From positions 17,918,001 to 17,982,000 of the forward strand of contig NC_077223.1 of the NCBI RefSeq assembly GCF_024763615.1: a DNA stretch of 64,000 bases. The letters run 5' to 3'. Source of the stretch: Phlebotomus papatasi. Lineage: Eukaryota > Arthropoda > Insecta > Diptera > Psychodidae. The translations under genes and the position numbers were made by a program. Positions 1 through 12,993 of this stretch are shown one piece after another. Every line of letters begins with the position of its first letter. Position 1 is the stretch's first letter. Under the pieces are notes generated by a model. That model was not told where the DNA came from. It worked only from the letters and a program-made list of their open reading frames with translations, and searched no databases.

Positions 1-2413
1 ACGAAAAAAAATCGTTTTTTTTACCTCTTCATTTGTGAGTTAAATAACTAATACATCATCTTGTTCATTCTTCAAATATGTACAATTCTTTGGGTGAGAG
101 TGAAAAAGATGCCAAATAAAATATTTTTGCACTATTATTAAAAGGTGGTGAAGATGAAAGAGGAGTAATAATAATGAAAAAAAAGATGATGGAATAACAA
201 TGCGACAATGGGTTGAATGATTCGAGGCAGTGACTCGTTTATTAGGAAATTGTGTCGATTGATGATAGATTTTATCTGTCTCTCACTGCCATTACTCTTT
301 CCATTATTCTCAGCTAAGTAACAACAAATATTTTAATATTGCTAACAATATAGAAGAGATACTTTTCTTGTCATTCTTCACGGCTGATTCATGCCTAAAC
401 CGAGGCAAGGATGCTTGAGATTCTTATGTTAGCACCGTGCGCAGGGTGAGAGTGAAATATTCGCGATCGTATTTTAAAGTTCAATGTGACGATCTTAAAC
501 CACGATTAGATCATATTTCTCGAGACTCACACATTATGTCACACACACGAAAATAAGATTTCAACATGAGAATTTTGAATTTTTTTTTTCCTTTCCGCAT
601 GTTCAACCATGAATTCTTTATACGGGATTTTTGTAAAAGAAATATATGAAATCGCGATGTTAAGAAATAATTTTTGATGATTGTTCAAGAAGTCATTCTT
701 CCGAAAAGGCGTGAATTTATGTATTATCAGGCCTTAAGAATTTTTCTTTTCAAAGAGATAATAAAACTTTACAGTTTACACACGAAAAAGCTTATGAAAT
801 GAGAAAATAGGCGTGAAGTGTGAATCTAATTTGTTCATAATAATATTGACATAATAAATAAAACCAGTAGTAAAAGCCAAGAGAATCCCATTATATTATT
901 TGACATTCCTTAAATAGTTGTAAATGGGATTTATAGCATAATTAGAATTTATTTGATTAAAAACATTCAAATTTATTTGTAATAATGATATCTTGTAGCT
1001 GTTAAGCCCACCTGTCCCAAAAACGCCATTGTAGGGGAAGGTGAAGCAGAACAGGTCTGCTTTACTTTCGAGGAAACAAAACTTTGGAAAAAATTAAATA
1101 AAAAGAAGGAGCAGACGTAAATATAGGGCAGTTGTAAACACTGCGATCTTTTTATTTAGATATTAGACTTAAAAGAAAGAGACCTAATGATCCTCGGGAT
1201 CCCTTTGCTTTGCTGGGGCAAATTTTGTCAGTCTTCGGATAATTTGTGACGTTTTACTCTCGCAAACGTTTAAAATATCAAATACACATATTTTTATAGG
1301 AAATTTATTCCTTTACAACTTTGTCCAAGATAATTTTTCTCTATCCTAACGAGAAATGTGCTTAAATTGAGCTAATCAGTATTAATATTTTCTGTAAGAC
1401 AAATATTCAAAAATAGGGCTCAAAATTTCATTATTTTTTTATTTTGCATAATCCTTCCTCGAATCCCTTGAAACTTTGTCAGTTTAAGAAGGTTCATGAA
1501 GGCTATCTATATTAAAAATTTCAAGCTTCAGTCTCTTTTATTTTAGAAAATAGTGAATATTGAAATTTTCATTTTGACAAATTTTGCCCCAGTCTCCCCT
1601 ATCCCTAAATTAAAGTTTCCCCTGAATTAATTAATTATAATTAGCTTAAATACTAATCGAAAAAGTTATAAATGAACCAATTTTGAGTTCGAACAACTTT
1701 CCTAAAAAAAAAAAAAAAAAATTAAACAATCTAAAAAGTACTCTAGAATTGCCGAACTTCCAAACTAATTTGTCCAGAATTCCAAATTTCCTACAGTAAA
1801 CTCACGCTAATTCTGTTCTTTTAAGATTAGGGTACTTTTTAATTCAGGCGGCAGTTAAATATGCTCAAATTACCGTTATTAAGGGCGTCAGACCTAAGGC
1901 TTAGCCATATGGCTTAACTTCTTTAATTACTTATCAGTTAAGAATTTTTGAAATATTTTGACTTAGGATTGGTTTATTAAGAGCAAATGGTCGATTACAT
2001 CTTGAAAATCCAATAAAATTAATTGCTATTTATTATTTTTGGCACTCAAAACCAAAGACGATATTAACAAAGCCTTAAAAGTTTAATAATAATAATATGA
2101 TTTTAAAAATTGAAATTTTGAGTATCACTCCTCAATTTCTCTCTAATTCGGGTGACATTTCGATCCCAAATACCCGAATTTGAGAGTATACCAATTAAAT
2201 CTTTAAGCCAATAAAATATTTTATCACCGTCGCATTCTCTGATTGGCTCAATTGGCTAAAGCTTCGAGTCGTTCGAGTCCATTGGATGCTTTAAAGTTGT
2301 AGTCAAACAGAGAATTTGATGAATGTAAAATATTTTATAAGAAAAAAATTGTTAAGCATAAGGATAATTAATAGCTTTATCCCTTAGGACAATTTCTTGC
2401 AGTAGAAAAAAAA
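1..2413. other. AT-rich non-coding flank
   Basis: I find no coding region on either strand here. The stretch has poly-A/T runs and stop-rich frames. A motif resembling the ends of the 2414-3687 element (TTGCCCCAGTCTCCCCTA) occurs near 1585-1603, with a partial inverted counterpart near 1211-1226, so older remnants of that repeat family are present. Positions 1887-1990 are similar to 5647-5755. The interval may be upstream DNA, or an intron of the cuticle gene whose first exon I could not place. Confidence 0.6.
1887..1990 (+). repeat. Dispersed repeat, copy 1
   Basis: This block begins CAGACCTAAGGCTTAGCC and is similar over about 100 bp to 5647-5755 in the same orientation. It is diverged, with no clear termini and no coding potential. 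Confidence 0.5.
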
Positions 2414-3687
2414 AGTAGGGGAGACTGGGGTACCTATAGCCAGGGGTAGAATTAGCCAGTGGATTTTTCTCGCTTTTTCTTAAAATGTACATCGAGCAAA
2501 GTATTTTTTTTAATGAAAGTAGGAACACATACCCATATTGTCAGAAATATTTATAAGTCTGATCCTGTTATCCTAGAAGCATTTTTGTAAAATTGATATA
2601 AAATTGTAATTTTGATGTGACAGTTTTTGGACCAGCATTTGGTTTTCTGAGTTTCTAGTCAAGATTTCATAGTTTTACCTCGTTTCTGGTTTAATAAACA
2701 TATAATTAAAAAAATATTTTTCACTTGGATAATAAATTATTCAATTTTTTATATAAGATGATAAACACTGAAACAGCCCTCGGGGCAGTTATAGCCACTC
2801 TTCCGTTTCGGGATAAAATTATCACTGATTTTTCACTAATACATGGATAATTGTTAGATGAAAAAGTACTATTGATATTCCAAGCAATATTGGCATTAGG
2901 ATGAAAAATTTGTGAAATAGATTTTTTCAGGATATTTTCATTAATTTTGCCGCAATTACAAAAATGTCATAAAAAAGTCGGCTAAAGCCTGTTTCTTTAG
3001 GTTTAAATGACGCCAAAAATTAACGAGTATTTTGTGACTTTGTTTTTGAAAATTTCTGGGGTCAGTCTTGAGAAATACAAAAATATTTTTTATTTCTAGT
3101 TTGACTACAATATACTGGTGTAGCAAAGCATTGACCAAGGGTCGATTTTTTATCCGATTGACTTGAAATTTTTAATATAAAATTTCTGATGGATATAGCC
3201 TCTTAATAGCGAAGAAGAAGATATAAATAACATTATTTCAAGCCCTAGGACAAATAAGATATTCTGAAAATTCAGATAATCAAAATATTTTATTTGTATA
3301 CAGCAGGAAACGAGCGTTTTTGTCTGGATAAATTCTTTATGTCCTTTAAAATATTAAAGGCTTAAACACATTTCAATAGCTCTTAGTACGATTCTCACCG
3401 ATCAGACATGGTAGATCGGTAAAGACCATCCTTAAGTTCAAGAAGTAAATAAAATAACAGAAGAGTGTCAAAGTCACCCGCAATTACAGTGTTTTATGTG
3501 CTTTAAAAAATTTTAAAATGTCCAATAAGCATTTAAAAATTTTTGAGGAATTCAACCAGAAGAATAATCCTGCCTACAATATTATATATTTGTTATTATA
3601 AGTAAAACAAAAGCGTAGTAAAACATTAAATTTTGATGAACGAAAAAAATGAACATTTGTGACATTTTGCCCCAGCCTTCCCTACTT
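2414..3687. mobile_element. Non-autonomous DNA element with GGGGAGACTGGGG-type ends
   Basis: The left end reads AGTAGGGGAGACTGGGG and the right end is its imperfect inverse (CCCCAGCCTTCCCTACTT), giving an element of about 1.27 kb. No transposase frame of useful length is visible inside. The same end motif recurs near 1.2-1.6 kb. The superfamily is not assignable from what I see. Confidence 0.5.
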
Positions 3688-5646
3688 CTCAAATTAGTAA
3701 ATAAGCCATCAATGTATTAAGTTTATTTTCAAAGAGGAACACCAGAAAGCATTCTTAGAAAAAACTTCTTTAGAGCAATTTAAGATATCATTGAATGAGT
3801 TTGAAATATTTCAAAATTTCCTTCTATTTATATTTGAAAAAAATATAGGTACGAAAATTGGTTCCCATGGATATTTGTTTAAAAAAAGATAAGTGTATTT
3901 CTAAATTTCAAAAGCTTTATACGAAATATGAAATTTAAATACCATGCTGAGCAAATATTTGGGTTTTACACGGAACTCTTCGTACAAAACAATGCTCTAA
4001 TTTCAATAAAAAGTCAAAGATCAGATCGTAATGCCCCCTTAATGTTAATAGTTTTCTAGAATATCTAATACTAAAATAAAATTCTTTATTTATTGAGGGA
4101 TTATGCAAAAGTCTTGTAATTGCTCATCCTTGGTGATTCGCTTACAATTCTTTCCTATTCCAATTTAACAAGAAATATACTGAGATTGTTTCACCACAAA
4201 CGGAAGTACGATGGACCAACGGTGATTTCTACAATAAAATTCATAAAATATTACTTAGTTTTCCCACAAAGTATTTGTGTGTGAGAAAAAAAATTCTTAA
4301 CATTGGCCTTTCAAGTTCACAAAATGCCTCTATATCAAATTTATACATTTTTAATTTACTTCCATGGAGCAAAAAAAAAAGTCCAAGAAATGTCAAAATA
4401 TTTATAATGTATTGCTGGACGTTTTGTTTAACAATTTTTCATATCGCCAATTTAATAATTGCTTTTCTTTTCCTTCCCAACATTACGCAATTAATCGGAG
4501 TTGAGTGTTGTGAATGAATTCGCAAAGATAAACTCGTGAAGAGATTGCATGAGATAATAAGGTGGACGTGGCGATAGTGGGTAGTGTAAAAAAAAGAGCG
4601 AGGAATTAAATAGTGATGAGGTCAGGTGAAAAATAAATAGAATCAATTGGATGAAAAAAAAACACGAGATAAAACTAATAAACGATTGATAATTGATTCT
4701 GTTGAGAGGAATATTCGATTCCGGGTGTATCATTAGCAAATATGGAATTGAACTCTCGTTATTTTTTTTTTACTTTTGACTCGTGAGCTTTGCATTTGCT
4801 CCTCGTAATAAGCTTATCTTTCTTTTTTATTTCTCTTTCTGTTTATGACAACATGAACATCTTTTTAAGACAATATTGAGATGCTTTAAAGTTACTGAAC
4901 CATTTATGGTCCAGTTTTAAGACTTTGTACCACACTTAAACCACAATAAAATTCTTGTGCAGATTATTAATTTAGGTAGAATTTTTTAGCTATTAAAATT
5001 TCTCTACACGGGGTCCAGGGGTTCAATGTTAAATAAATCTTTTTGGCAAATTACCCATAAATTAGCACTACAGAATGCAATTTATTTTGACTAAACCCCA
5101 ATTAGTCGAATGTTATGTTTTTTTAACACCATTTATTCTTAGCACAGATGATAGAAATAGGTAGTATGGCAAATGTTAAAATAAACTATGAGAAGTGTTC
5201 TGAGGCCTCTTAACTGCACAACACCTTTGAAAAATGCAAAAAGCGCGTATAAAACAATTAAAACAAATTGATTGCTATTAAAATTTCCGTTGCAGATATA
5301 TCTTGAAGCGACTTTTTTAATAGTAGCATTAAAAAAAACATTTTTTTTATTTTTATTATATTTTTGCCATGAAAGAAAATTTAGGTAAACTAACCAATAC
5401 AAGTTAATTTAAATCTTAAAAATTATCCTAAATCATGCAAAAGTTACGGTATATTATTTTTTAAAGGTTTCAATAGTTTATAAGTTCCTGCGCGTCTTAT
5501 CAGTGTATCGATTTACTTGTAGAGGTCTCTGCTTTTAAGTCTTGAAGAAATCATTTTGCTATAAACTCTTGCAATCTTTAGACTAGAGATTTAACCTCGT
5601 TTAAGGTGATTCCCTATTTGAAAAAATGCAACAGCAACATTATACG

Positions 5647-5755
5647 GACCTCAGACCTAAGGCTTAGCCAAATGGCTTAACTACTCCTGTTTGTTGGTCA
5701 ATGCTTTAGAAAAATTTTGATTTGGGATTAAATATTGAAAGCAAACAATCAATGA
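5647..5755 (+). repeat. Dispersed repeat, copy 2
   Basis: This is the direct-orientation relative of 1887-1990. It shares CAGACCTAAGGCTTAGCC followed by a diverged AT-rich tail. It looks like an old interspersed repeat. Confidence 0.5.
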
Positions 5756-6204
5756 AATTTTCAAAAACAAGTAATAGTAATTGCTATTAAGGATTTTGAA
5801 ACTTTCGGGAACTGGGGTAAACCTTTCGTATGAAGACCACTTTATATTTAATCAGTCTTAAGAATTAATTTTTTATACTGAACCAAATATTCCCAAAATA
5901 TTCGTCTATATTAAAATTATGTAAGCCATAAAGCTACATCTCAGGTCTGAAGATCATATAACCGTAGAAGAGGGTGACTTTGCGCCCCTACTTTTCGTAA
6001 GCTTTTCTTTAATTCTAGCGCTGTAAGATAGATCTGAAGACCTTTAGGGCACTTAATGTTCTAGACATTATCCTGAAGAAGTTTTGTTAAGCGGACAAAT
6101 GAATCTTATTTAAATTTTCTCAAAAGAATACTTGTTTACCACTTTGACAAAGTTTTTTCTCACTTTTTATATTAAAAAAAACCTCTTGTTCACAAAATCT
6201 AAAA

Positions 6205-6800
6205 TTGGTCCGATTGGGTTGAAATTTTAGTATGTTGTAGCTGATGTCAAGACCTTTTCAGAAGGTATCTATGTTCCAGTGTACGTTAAAAATTTACCTA
6301 GACACAGAGGCTCAAAGTTTAAAATTTTGAAATATTCATATTTTGACAATCTTTATTTTGTAATCCTGAATTTTAAAACCTAAACGAAATGCCTCATTAA
6401 CCATTAAAAATGTTTAAAGCTTTTATTTTATATATTTATTTACTCTTACATAATAAAAATAATAAACGAAAAGTGCATTAATTTATTTTTTATTTCTTCA
6501 CTTTTGGAAAAACAGTTTTTCAAATTACTCAAATAATGCACTGTTATAAACAAAAACTTTACTTTTTTTTGTTTGTTTGTTAGATCTCATCGCCTAACGA
6601 TAGTGCTGTCTTTTTTGTGATGATTTCGATAAAAGAAGCTCCCCGTAGTTCTGTATTCATGAAAGTATCAAAATTTTGAACTTGGAGCCCCTGTATCCAG
6701 ACAATCGCTTGACCTAGGTCGTATTTTATATATGTTTTGCAAAGGCCTTGGCATCAGCTAGAACATACTAAAATTTCAGCTCAATACGATGAGTTTTTTG
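6205..6800. repeat. Inverted repeat pair (about 140-bp arms)
   Basis: Positions 6205-6345 are an imperfect reverse complement of 6660-6800. Shared blocks include GAAATTTTAGTATGTT and GCTGATG, followed by a stretch containing GGCTC and AAAATTTTGA. The intervening 315 bp has no gene. It is probably the remains of a foldback-type repeat. Confidence 0.55.
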
Positions 6801-8099
6801 TTTTGACAGTTATTCAAAATGGCAGATAGAAACGTCAAATTAAGATGGCGACCACGTTCTCTGGTAGATCTCGGTAATTTTATCTTACGTTCCCAAAAAA
6901 TTAGATAATTTTTAATCAAATTCTTCTATAATAAAGCTTTAGAAAGACCATAATATGCAATTTTACAACATAAATCATGCGTTATTACAAAGATAATAGT
7001 GAAAAAAAGTATTTTAATAAAAATTATGAACAAAATCGAAATGGATTATTTTAGCCAGATAAATTTAGAATAGATATTGGCAATTTACTACTCTGAAGCC
7101 GCTTTTAACATTAGAGCTTCAGATAACTTTTTCACAGAGCCGTTTTTTGGCTAAATACCTATATTTGCATTTTATTGAATATTACTGAAACTCCTGAAAC
7201 TACAAGCATCCTTTTGAGGATTCTTCTATGTTACTTGGTACACAACATATCCCTATATACTTTGACATGGTAGATCCGAACGGCGAAGACTATTAATAAA
7301 TGCTAGAATTAATGAAAATCTCACGAACAGCAGAGTGCAAAGTCACCCCCAACGACGGTACGAAAACCAGGGATGCAAAGCCATCCATATTTACGGTAAT
7401 AGAGATTTCTACAAGGCGATAAAGAGAAGAAATTGCTTCTTAGGTGCCCTGTAAAACATTATTACAAATATGATGATTGTTGTAATAGGAGTAACAAGAT
7501 TATCGTAGTAATATTTACAACGATTATCATAGCAGAGTCATTTTACAACTGGAAGCCGGATTTTACAACGATTATCATTTTAAAGTATTTGCTACGGTAA
7601 CAAGGAATTGAATCTGCTAGTTGAATTTTCAAAACTGACATGATAATCGTTGTAATTTGCTATCAGAAAATTGTGATAATTCGAGGTAAATTGAATTTTT
7701 GAATGAAAAATGAATTTCTTGCTAAGATAATCGTTGGAAATATTACTACGATTATCATGTCACTCTCATTAAGCATGATAATTGTAGAAACAAATTTGTT
7801 TCCTAGTGGAAGAATACTACGATTAACTTTGTATTTTACGCCACTAGTGATAATTCTACGTACTTTGCATGTTCCGCATGTAGAGAATTATTATAGCTCA
7901 TCATTAGGCTAAACATTGCCCTAAATTATTGATAAAATATCAAAGAATTGCCGAATTGAAGAGATTATCAAAGTTTTCCAAGATTTTTTTCGTACGAAAC
8001 ACTTTTGGCAAGCAATTTTCTCTATCTTATCTATAATAATTAACAATTTCCATAAAAAAAAACACATGGTTTCTAACTATAATTACTCACCTATTTCAG

Positions 8100-11000
8100 G
8101 TGATCCTCGTGATCATTGGCTACGTAGCGGCCAAGGAGAAGGATAACAAGAATGAAGTAATCGTTAAAATCGATAATAGCGACAAGACTCAATATCACAA
8201 CGCCAATTTTGACACAAGTTCTTACAATTACGGCTATGAAGTTGGTCCTAATGGACAATTTCACCATGAAATCCGTGGCCCAGATGGTGTCACATACGGA
8301 TGTTATGGCTATATCGATCCCGAAAGCCATCTCCGGGCAACGCACTATGTAGCCGATGAGAATGGCTACCGTGTCATTGAACCTGAGGATCCCGTAGAGA
8401 TCTTCCCACCCAGTGGAGATGAGAATGCACCCAAAGCGAAGAAGGGCATTATTGTGGAGTGGAAGAATCTGTATCTTCCTAAAGGGTGCGGAATGCACGA
8501 AGGAGGTTTTGCCATTGGATCTGTTCTGAAACAAGTCGATGGTGGTGGTTTCGTTGTGGTGAGTAAATTATTTGAATTTTTGTAAATTCCATGAATATCC
8601 AACAAGTAAAAGTAATTTGGCAAGATCTTCGAAGCGTTACATATACAAAAAATTAAGATGGACTATGAAAGTGAGATCTAATTGAAATTCTAATGCAGGT
8701 GAAACCAGGTGAGCCTCACCCAGGAGCTACAGTGGATAGACCTGGAGTGAAAGGCTCAGCCATCAATCGCCCTTTGGTACTCCTAGAGAATGGTGATATA
8801 ACCGTGGCTGGACCAGGGTTTAAGGGCATTGGATTTGGACGACCGGGGCGTCCTGGAACCCCGGGAACTCCCGGTACTCCAGGATCTCCAGGATCTGATG
8901 GAAGTGTAATTTATGGAGGAGCCGGAGGTACAGGAGGATATGGAGGGGCTGCAGGAAGTGGAGGAACCGGTGGTACTGGCGGTTTTGGAGGTGGAGCTGG
9001 AAGTGGAGGAAGTGGTGGTACTGGTGGTACCGGAGGTTTTGGAGGAAGTGGTGGTACTGGAGGTACCGGAGGCTACGGAGGTAGTGGAGGATATGGTGGA
9101 TCTGGAAATTACCCATCAGGTAAATTTACAGAAAAAAATTTCTACAAAGAATCTGATGCTGATCTTATTGTATTAATTTTCCAAGGCTATCCTGGACCAC
9201 CAGGAACTCCTGGAAAACCCGGATCAGGCGGCTACTGGAGCAATGGACAATGGATTCCTGACAATAGTGGAATGTATCATCACATGACAGGTCCTAACGG
9301 ACCCAATGGTCCTGGATACGTCCATATGACCGGACCAATGGGTGGTTATGGCGGCAATGGAGGCAATGGTGGCTCAGGAGGAACTGGTGGAGTTGGAGGT
9401 GTCGGAGGAATAGGACCCAATGGTCCTAATGGACCAAATGGTCCTAATGGACCTAATGGACCCAATGGACCCAACGGACCCACAGGACCTACTGGTCCCA
9501 TTGGACCCTCAGGACCACCTGGACCTCCAGGTACTGGTGGAACCGGCGGAGTAGGAGGCGGTGGCGGTTACGGAGGCGGATATGGAGGAAGTGGCGGAAC
9601 AGGCGGTTCAGGAGGAACTGGAGGTAGTGGAGGATTTGGTGGAACTGGTGGTTCTGGAGGTAAGACATCATTTTCTTACAGCTTTGCACAATTTTGCACA
9701 TAATTCCACTTTGTAGAAGAGTTTCTCACAACAACTGAAGCACCAGAAGCACCAGAAACACCAAGTGGCCCTGAGCACATTAATGGCCCTCACGGAGGTG
9801 ATTTCAGTCAAGGTAATTTTTGTCCATCAAAAGTCATCTGCAAAATCATAATTCACTTTCACCACCACATTTCGTTTCATGCATACCCATTGCACATCTA
9901 ATGGCACATCTTGAGCAGAGCAATATACCGAGTGCTATTATCCAGGTCATCGACCAGGACATGGAACCCCCGGTAGACCAGGAACGCCAGGAACACCAGG
10001 AACACCCGGTAGTCCTGGGTCTGGCGGACATCATGTGGCTAATCCACCACGACCAGGAAAACCAGGCGCACCAGGTACCCCAGGACGGCCAGGAACCCCA
10101 GGAACACCAGGAAAGCCAGGAAGTGCAGGACATCCTCCACATAATGGACACCCTCATCCACCGAAACCACACCCCCCACCACCTAAACCAGCCCATCCGC
10201 CTCACAATGGACGCCCAGGTACTCCAGGAACACCCGGACAACCTGGGACACCCGGCACTCCAGGATTCGTGGCGGCTTATCCTGGTTCAGATGGTACCCC
10301 AGGAAGACCCGGAACCCCAGGATCCCCAGGAACACCTGGGTCTCCCGGATTTATAGCCTACCCTGGTTTGGATGGAACACCTGGACGACCAGGAACTCCT
10401 GGATCACCCGGTACACCTGGAAGCCCAGGATTTGTGGCTTATCCTGGATCAGATGGAATACCCGGAAGGCCCGGAAGCCCAGGAACACCTGGGACACCAG
10501 GTAGCCCAGGATTTGTGGCTTATCCTGGATCAGATGGAATACCCGTAAGGCCCGGAAGCCCAGGAACACCTGGGACACCAGGTAGCCCGGGATACGTAGT
10601 TTATCCTGGATCAGATGGAATACCCGGAAGACCTGGAAGCCCAGGTACACCTGGAACACCAGGAAGTCCAGGATTTGTAGCATATCCTGGATTAGATGGA
10701 ATGCCTGGACGACCAGGAACTCCTGGAACTCCCGGTACACCAGGTAGTCCAGGATACATAGAAGTTGTACCCGCAACAGATGGTATTCCTGGAAGACCAG
10801 GAACTCCAGGAACACCTGGAACACCAGGTAGTCCAGGATATATTGAAGTGATTCCCGCAACAGATGGTATCCCTGGAAGGCCAGGAACCCCAGGAACACC
10901 TGGAACACCAGGTAGTCCAGGATACATAGAAGTCATTCCTGCAACAGATGGTATCCCTGGAAGGCCAGGAACCCCAGGATCTCCAGGAACTCCTGGTACA

Positions 11001-11705
11001 CCAGGATTCGTGTCGTTATATCCTGGATCAGATGGTAGTCCCGGAACACCTGGAACTCCCGGAACCCCGGGATCACCAGGCATTCCTGGTTATGTTGTTT
11101 CTGGGTCCCCTGGAAGTCCCGGAACTCCAGGTACTCCCGGAACTGATGGTTCGCCAGGATTGCCTGGATACTACCAGCAAGATTTCTATGCTGAAGGTGC
11201 TATGGGAGTTCAGCCACCGCGTCCTATCCAAAACCCTAATTACAATGTGGCTGTCTCTCAATATCCCATCTTTATTGTGCCATTCCCAATAGCCATGGGC
11301 AATATCCCAAATGCCGGAGTGTGTCCGTGCTACTTGATGAACGGCAACAACACCAGCAAACCCACTTCCATTATACAGGGACAACAATTTTCCGGTTACA
11401 TCGGACTCCTGCCCATTCTCTTTGTTCCGTCTTGCGATGGTAACAATACGGGAAACAATCAGAATCTGAGCAATCTCTTTTCTCAGGCCTTCACTGTGCC
11501 CTATCAATGCAATCAATGCAATCAACAACGCCAGAGACGATCACTAGAACTTGCAGATGACATCACTAGCCTGGATAGTTTCAAACAAGTTCTAGAACTG
11601 GCAAACCTCGACCCTCAATCGAGTAGAATCGTGGTTAAATCACCACATCGAAGATCATTGCAGAGATACATACGAGATCTCAAAGCCATGGAGAACATCT
11701 CCTGA
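8100..11705 (+). CDS. RR chitin-binding / collagen-like cuticular protein
   Basis: Coding exons are 8100-8558, 8699-9119, 9186-9659, 9717-9812 and 9946-11705, all with GT-AG borders and matching phases, giving 1069 residues plus a missing short first exon. The start is unresolved because the first codon here (GTG) follows an acceptor. Numbering from that codon, residues 1-11 are the hydrophobic end of a signal peptide. Residues about 42-94 form an RR (chitin_bind_4) domain with the YVADENGYRV signature. Exons 2-3 carry Gly-rich GGX runs and GPNGPN triplets. The last exon has about eleven imperfect 81-bp repeats coding collagen-like GTPGSPG triplets, broken by G(F/Y)V-type blocks. The C-terminal ~190 residues hold paired Cys motifs (CPC, CNQC) and two basic sites (RQRR about 1012, PHRR about 1050) that could be furin-type cleavage sites. 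Expected role: secreted structural protein of cuticle or another chitin-containing matrix. Family membership of the RR domain is firm; the function of the C-terminus is unknown. Confidence 0.85.
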
Positions 11706-12571
11706 ATCCGCGACAAATTCTCTGGGATCCCCCTTTGAATCCATCTAGCACAAAATCCATGGATAATCGCGACAAAAAAAAAACACTTGAAAAATTGCCA
11801 TCATTGCAGTTTTCCACTTTTTCTATGCTTACGATTCAGTAGCGTAATTTTGAATGAAAATTTGCAATATTAAGTTATTATTTTACAAATCTGTGTGGGC
11901 AGTTTATGGAGAGTCTGTCAAATAATTCTTCCAAAGTCACATAAGTTATATACTACTTTTGAAGAATTACTTAACAGTCTATCATTATTTCTGGGTGTAT
12001 TCAACTATCCCTCTTGAATAGTTCTCTTTCCCTTCCACAATACAATTGTCAACATTTCCATAGACACAAAATTAAAATTAATTAAAAAAAAAACAGTAAA
12101 CAAATCAATGTAACTTTCTTCTTAGTAAATAATCAATCTTCTAGCAAGTAAGAAATAAACTTATTTCGATGATCATGCCATTGAGTTTTTTTTTTCTAAA
12201 TACCTGGATTCTGGGTGATGGTGGTCCATTTTGGAAAATCGTCTAATCCAATTTGAGGTTTTCGTAGTCGAAATCTTTAAAGGGATCTCTGAAGATACTA
12301 TGTGAGTTTGTGCTGGTAGAACTTTCCTATTGAAAAGAAATATTGTACGTTTTAGAAATTAGTACAATATTATACGAAGAAAATATTTTGAAATTTGATT
12401 TCGATTTGGATAGCACTTTTATTAGAATGTTTATCTTAAATGAATAAAGTAGCTTTTAGCGATTTAATTCATAAAAAAGCCTCGTGCTCACGGATTCACA
12501 ATCAATCTGAACCATCTGAACCGATTCTATTACCAAAAAGAATGCCGAAATTAGTGTAGGAATAATTACGG
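11706..12571 (+). other. 3' UTR and downstream spacer of the cuticle gene
   Basis: There is no coding region after the TGA at 11703-11705. An AATAAA signal at 12154-12159 is a plausible polyadenylation site, giving a 3' UTR of about 450-480 bases. The rest is AT-rich spacer. Confidence 0.5.
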
Positions 12572-12993
12572 TAAGTGTGCCAAATTCCGGCCAGCTTGCA
12601 ATTCCGGCCACCTTTTTTATTCCTCGAATTTCCATGAAGTTTTAGTTTTTATATACACTAGAGATTATACAATGCATAAGAAAAACAGAAAATGTAATTT
12701 CGACAAACGAAATAACGTAAAACAGACATTGGAAGAAATCCCAAAGAGCAAGGGACTATGAGAATAAAGGTGGCCGAAATAGGGGGACCAAAGCCATGTT
12801 TATGTTTTTATTCATTTTAAAATCTACTAAGAATGATTTTAGAGAAAATAAAGACGATAAATTCTTAACAAGTTTCCAAGCAACACTCCTTAAGAAAAAG
12901 GAATTAAAAAAATCAATTTGTATTAAAAATATTACATTTCAAATTTCAGACTTTGGCGCTTGCATGCAACTATGCCGAAATTTGGCACACTTA
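12572..12993. mobile_element. 422-bp MITE with TAAGTGTGCCAAATT ends
   Basis: The left end TAAGTGTGCCAAATT and the right end AATTTGGCACACTTA are inverted repeats, and CCGGCC/GGCCG motifs follow just inside. TA at both outer edges fits a Tc1/mariner-type TA target, but that assignment is inference. The frame inside encodes nothing recognisable. Confidence 0.65.

Larger units (their letters stand above)
3688..8099. other. Non-coding region upstream of the cuticle gene
   Basis: No convincing exon is visible. The interval includes an inverted repeat pair (6205-6345 and 6660-6800) and, at 7440-7880, several copies of a motif close to TACAACGATTATC, which also occurs near 41.3 and 44.5 kb. Because the exon at 8100 begins directly after a splice acceptor and lacks a start codon, a short first exon (5' UTR plus one or a few codons) must lie upstream, probably in or before this stretch. 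I could not identify it. Confidence 0.6.

Noticed and set aside
4275..4739. Two frames of about 80 codons
   Set aside because: AT-rich, low-complexity translations with no homology cue and overlapping on opposite strands.
8091..8534. 147-codon minus-strand frame over the cuticle exon
   Set aside because: It is antisense to the RR domain, which has a strong family match on the plus strand.
10601..11083. Collagen-like frame on the minus strand
   Set aside because: The GTPGSPG repeat DNA also encodes Gly/Pro-rich peptides in antisense; only the plus frame joins the other exons in phase.
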